A stretch of 64,000 bases of DNA from assembly GCF_024464185.1 (NCBI RefSeq), contig NZ_JANHAU010000006.1, positions 124,001-188,000 on the forward strand, in the 5' to 3' direction. The stretch comes from Haloarchaeobius salinus (GTDB taxonomy: Archaea; Halobacteriota; Halobacteria; Halobacteriales; Natrialbaceae). Shown here piece after piece: positions 61,453-64,000 of this stretch. How positions within the stretch are numbered: position 1 is the first letter of the stretch; every line of letters begins with the position of its first letter. A program made the translations under genes and the position numbers. The notes under the pieces were generated by a model that saw only the letters and a list, made by a program, of their open reading frames with translations, searched no databases and was not told the DNA's origin.

Positions 61453-62966
61453 TGCACCATCGCCTCGGTTCGGTCCTCGTACTCGGCGGCCTTCTCCTCG
61501 ATCTCGGCGAGCCGGGAGATGTCGTCGCGCTCGTAGGTCAGCAGCGTCGTCACCGTCGCGAGGTTGCGGTCGTTGAGTGCGACGCCGAGGTTCACCTCCT
61601 GCAGCGCACACTGCGCCTGGAGGTACTCGCGGATGGTCGACGTCTCGATGCGGTTGCTCCCGCCGGAGAGGTAGCTCGACGGGGCGCGCACGAGCCCGAT
61701 GGCCTTCTGGGCGTCCGACGGGTCGAGGTCGGAGACGGACTGCTTGCTCGTCGCCAGCCGGACGAGCGCGGCGCTGTCGATGTTCTTCTTCCCGACGAAC
61801 GGGACGAGGTAGCCCGAGAGCGAGCGCGTCATCGTCGCGGCCCGCCCGAGCGCGGCGTAGCCCGCCTTCGAGTCGCCCCCACCGACGCCGAACGAGAGCG
61901 ACGTGACCACGTCCTGCACGTCGATGTCGGGCGTGTCGATGTCCGCGTAGTCGCTCGGGTCGATGCCGGAGAGGACGGGCCCGGCGACGAGGTCGTAGAT
62001 GCCGGCCGCGACGTACTCGTTGTACTCCGCGAACTGGCTCTCGGCCGCCGCCTGGTACGAGATGCGCTGGTTGTCCACGAGCACGATGCCGTCGACCTTC
62101 TCCTCCAGCCGGTCGAGGCCGTACCGGGCGTTCCATGCCTGGCGACCAGCGCCGCCACTACCTTCGTCGTCGCCGCCGCTGGTCATCGGTCCCATCGTGT
62201 TCGGGAGGATGGCCAGCGCGACGATGCTCGCGCGGCCGTCGGTGTACTCGTCGATGGCGTCGACGATGTGCGGCGCGATGCCACAGCCGGTACCGCCACC
62301 GAGGCCGAGGCAGACGAACGCGAACTGGATCTCCTCGCTCTCGGTCGCGTCACCCTGCTCGCCGCGGACCTCCGACTCCAGGTCCTCGACCTGGCGGTCG
62401 ACGTCGCCGTCGCCGTCGTCCCAGCCGCCACCGGTGTCGTCGACGGGCTCGTCCTCCCAGCCGCCGCCGGTGTCCTCGGCCCACTCGTCGTCCGGTTCTT
62501 CGGCCCAGCCGCCGTCGCGGTCGTCGACCGGCTCGTCGTCCCAGCCGTCGTCATACTCCTCGGTCCGTTCGTCCTCGTCCCAGCCAGGTCCGCCGCCGTC
62601 GGTCGCGAGTCCGCCAGCAGAGCCGAACCGGCGACGGAGCAGGTCGACCACCTCGTCGACGTGTGCTCCCATCACCTCGTCTGCCTCGACCGGGTCGCGC
62701 CCGAAGCCGCCGGTGACCTGCTCCTCGAACCCGGCGGTGGTCCCGTCGACGATACCGTGCTGGTCGGCGATGCCGAACTGGTCGGACTTGTCGACGTTCG
62801 AGAGGTTCTGCAGGTCCCGAACTGTCGAGTTGAAGACCATGGGTTCGGCGAGCGCCGTGATGTCGTTGCCGCCGAACAGTCCGAGCGTCGAGTCGGACGT
62901 GTACTCGAACACGGCGTCGACGATAGCACTCCCTGCCTGTCCGGCCCCCACGAACAGATACGTCAT
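61449..62966 (-). CDS. Divergent FtsZ/tubulin-superfamily GTPase with acidic Trp-rich insertion
   Basis: A 505-residue protein. The N-terminus FVGAGQAGSAIVDAV (5-19) is a tubulin/CetZ-like first nucleotide loop (GQAG). The signature T4 loop GLGGGTGCG is at 221-229, helix 7 has YNEYVAAGIYDLVAG (N316), and T7 reads DIDVQDVVTSL (347-357) with two aspartates. Between them lies a 67-residue acidic insertion (124-190) with repeated Trp-Asp/Glu units. The C-terminal 100 residues are helical. It is the start of the run of overlapping genes and has its own upstream TATA element. The two GTPases of this operon share little outside the loops, so a heteropolymer or two separate roles are possible. Confidence 0.85.
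   Translation of the reverse strand: MTYLFVGAGQAGSAIVDAVFEYTSDSTLGLFGGNDITALAEPMVFNSTVRDLQNLSNVDKSDQFGIADQHGIVDGTTAGFEEQVTGGFGRDPVEADEVMGAHVDEVVDLLRRRFGSAGGLATDGGGPGWDEDERTEEYDDGWDDEPVDDRDGGWAEEPDDEWAEDTGGGWEDEPVDDTGGGWDDGDGDVDRQVEDLESEVRGEQGDATESEEIQFAFVCLGLGGGTGCGIAPHIVDAIDEYTDGRASIVALAILPNTMGPMTSGGDDEGSGGAGRQAWNARYGLDRLEEKVDGIVLVDNQRISYQAAAESQFAEYNEYVAAGIYDLVAGPVLSGIDPSDYADIDTPDIDVQDVVTSLSFGVGGGDSKAGYAALGRAATMTRSLSGYLVPFVGKKNIDSAALVRLATSKQSVSDLDPSDAQKAIGLVRAPSSYLSGGSNRIETSTIREYLQAQCALQEVNLGVALNDRNLATVTTLLTYERDDISRLAEIEEKAAEYEDRTEAMVQ
62397..62597 (-). repeat. Acidic Trp-containing repeat region in tubulin-like protein
   Basis: Residues 124-190 of the 505-residue GTPase are built from imperfect units of the type GGW(E/D/A)(D/E)EP-x-DD, for example DGWDDEPVDD, GGWAEEPDDEW and GGWEDEPVDD. 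At least five tryptophans lie in an otherwise Asp/Glu/Gly sequence, which is expected to be unstructured and exposed between the first loops and T4. Confidence 0.75.
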
Positions 62967-62999
62967 TGATTCACTCTGGTATCTGTTCCGCTATCTGGA

Positions 63000-63006
63000 A
63001 TAAAAC
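63000..63006 (-). promoter_or_regulatory. TATA-like element before the 505-residue GTPase gene
   Basis: TTTTATT on the minus strand is 34-40 nt before the ATG at 62966. A second one, TTTTATAC (minus strand, about 63095-63103), lies just after the stop of the preceding gene. Either could drive the tubulin operon separately from the upstream helical gene. The 158-bp gap here contrasts with overlaps between all later genes. Confidence 0.5.
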
Positions 63007-63124
63007 AGTACTGGCCACTGAAAAGTTGTTTCACGTCGTCTGGTCTGCGTACGAAACGGGGGCGGCAAGAACTGTCAGCTTCGAGAGTCACCCGGTATAA
63101 AACTCCCGGCCGGTCCGCCGACGG

Positions 63125-64000
63125 CTACCCGCGGAGTCGGCGGAGCATGATGGAGAACTGGTTTCGCTCGTACAGCGCCTCCGTGGCGTCGAGCAGTTCG
63201 AGCGCCGCCTCCAGCGTTCCCGTCGCGCGCGCCGGGTCGCGCGACGCCAGCCGCTCGCCCTCGTCGTGGAGCGAACGCGCCAGCGAGACGAAGTGCCGGG
63301 GGATGGTGTGGTTGTGGTCGTCGCGGAGCTCGTAGTACTCCTCGACCTCGTCGATGCGGTCGCCGACCCGGTCGACGAGCTTGGACGGGGTCTCGGCGGC
63401 TGTCGCATCCGAGCGCGTCGAGGAGAGCGTCGGAAGCAGCGTGTCCCGGTAGAACGAGAGCTCGTGGCGGACGACGTACGGTCGCAGGAGGTCCGACTGG
63501 TCCGCGCGGTCGAGCTCCCCCTGCAGGTCGGCGACCCGCTCCAGGAGCGCGGACTCGACGGGGTCGCTGGGGTCGAGGTCCCGCTTCACCGCGTTGGCGA
63601 GCTCGGTCACCGAGTCGCGGTCGACCCCGGCGACGAGCTGGCGCGTCGTGGCATGCTCGTCGAGCGCGCCCGTGGCCGTCCGTAGCGCCGCCCGGAGGCT
63701 GTCCTCGCCGGTCGTCCCCGCCGACTTCAGCTCGTCCAGCAGGCGGACCGCTGCGGCGCTGTCGGGCGACTGCCGCGACTCCACCGTGGCCGCGACCGTG
63801 GCGACGTCCGACTCGCCCGTACTGAACGAGAGGTCGCCGCCCTCGAGGCGTTCGACGAGGTCGTCCCCGCGGGCGGCGGTGTCGCTCCCGCGGAGTGACA
63901 CCGCGGTGTCGCGCTCCGCTCGGTCGCAGACGTCCGCGAGGGTGCTCGCGTTCGCCGACTGGCTCGAGCGCTCCGCGTCGAGGTCCGACAGCGCGTCGAC
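63125..64000 (-). CDS. Helical protein upstream of tubulin operon, partial
   Basis: At least 291 residues; the frame stays open to the right window edge, so the start is outside. The visible part is almost entirely helical (VESALLERVADLQGELDRAD, PSKLVDRVGDRIDEVEEYYE, LARSLHDEGERLASRDPARA, TLEAALELLDATEALYERNQ) without cysteines or TM segments. An internal GTG at 63901 was not used because coding-like sequence continues upstream of it. Same strand as the tubulin operon, 158 bp before it. Possibly a further operon member. Confidence 0.65.
   Translation of the reverse strand, partial: VDALSDLDAERSSQSANASTLADVCDRAERDTAVSLRGSDTAARGDDLVERLEGGDLSFSTGESDVATVAATVESRQSPDSAAAVRLLDELKSAGTTGEDSLRAALRTATGALDEHATTRQLVAGVDRDSVTELANAVKRDLDPSDPVESALLERVADLQGELDRADQSDLLRPYVVRHELSFYRDTLLPTLSSTRSDATAAETPSKLVDRVGDRIDEVEEYYELRDDHNHTIPRHFVSLARSLHDEGERLASRDPARATGTLEAALELLDATEALYERNQFSIMLRRLRG

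Noticed and set aside
49795-64000. Prophage or integrative element origin of the tubulin region (phages can encode TubZ/PhuZ)
   Set aside because: No integrase, capsid, terminase, portal or attachment-site repeats are visible, and base composition and codon use match the rest of the window.

Overview
The window is chromosomal DNA from a haloarchaeon (class Halobacteria). The signs are very high G+C with strongly GC-biased third codon positions, acidic proteins, AT-rich TATA boxes about 25-30 nt upstream of start codons (many leaderless genes), and typical haloarchaeal families (Bat-like HTH regulators, DUF7344-type winged helices, UspA proteins, DICT domain, the DUF4129/DUF58 operon). No rRNA, tRNA, CRISPR array, insertion sequence or integrase was seen.

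The first 41 kb is mostly metabolism and housekeeping. 1-2.1 kb: ABC exporter (permease cut by the window edge) and a membrane-bound winged-helix protein. 2.3-8.8 kb: a UspA remnant, a Na+/Ca2+-type antiporter, an SRPBCC protein, MutS, a cupin-zinc ribbon protein, the mismatch endonuclease NucS and a DUF6735-like protein. 9.6-23 kb: a split histidine-utilisation (hut) locus. A divergent Bat-like regulator and hutU-hutG-hutI lie at one end and hutH about 7 kb further on; the two promoters share an extended element. Between them are an MFS transporter, a BrkB-type membrane protein, a PfkB kinase, an M24-fold protein with a Gfo/Idh dehydrogenase, a zinc-ribbon protein and a UspA. 23-41 kb: a NERD-helicase, an SDR, an M48 protease, the DUF4129-DUF7269-DUF58-DUF7519-like operon (no MoxR gene seen), an aldehyde dehydrogenase, small stress and oxidoreductase genes, a gene-poor stretch with a 39-nt dyad, a winged-helix regulator, an alpha/beta hydrolase, a MOSC protein and a corrinoid adenosyltransferase.

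The most interesting region is 41.1-64.0 kb (the window edge): two convergent, tightly packed gene sets. The rightward operon (41.1-48.6 kb) encodes a multi-winged-helix protein, a winged-helix plus coiled-coil protein with an acidic tail, a small helical protein, an AAA ATPase with a Cdc48-type N domain, and a large cytoplasmic propeller/Ig-like protein. The leftward set (64.0-49.8 kb) encodes a helical protein, two divergent FtsZ/tubulin-superfamily GTPases, and six membrane-anchored or secreted proteins with coiled coils, Ig-like and carboxypeptidase-regulatory-like domains. A winged-helix regulator and a DICT sensor sit between the two operons. I infer that the whole is one membrane-associated cytoskeletal or membrane-remodelling system combining tubulin-family GTPases with an ESCRT/Vps4-like logic. 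The GTPase and ATPase motifs are visible in the sequence; the ESCRT analogy and the joint function are inference.
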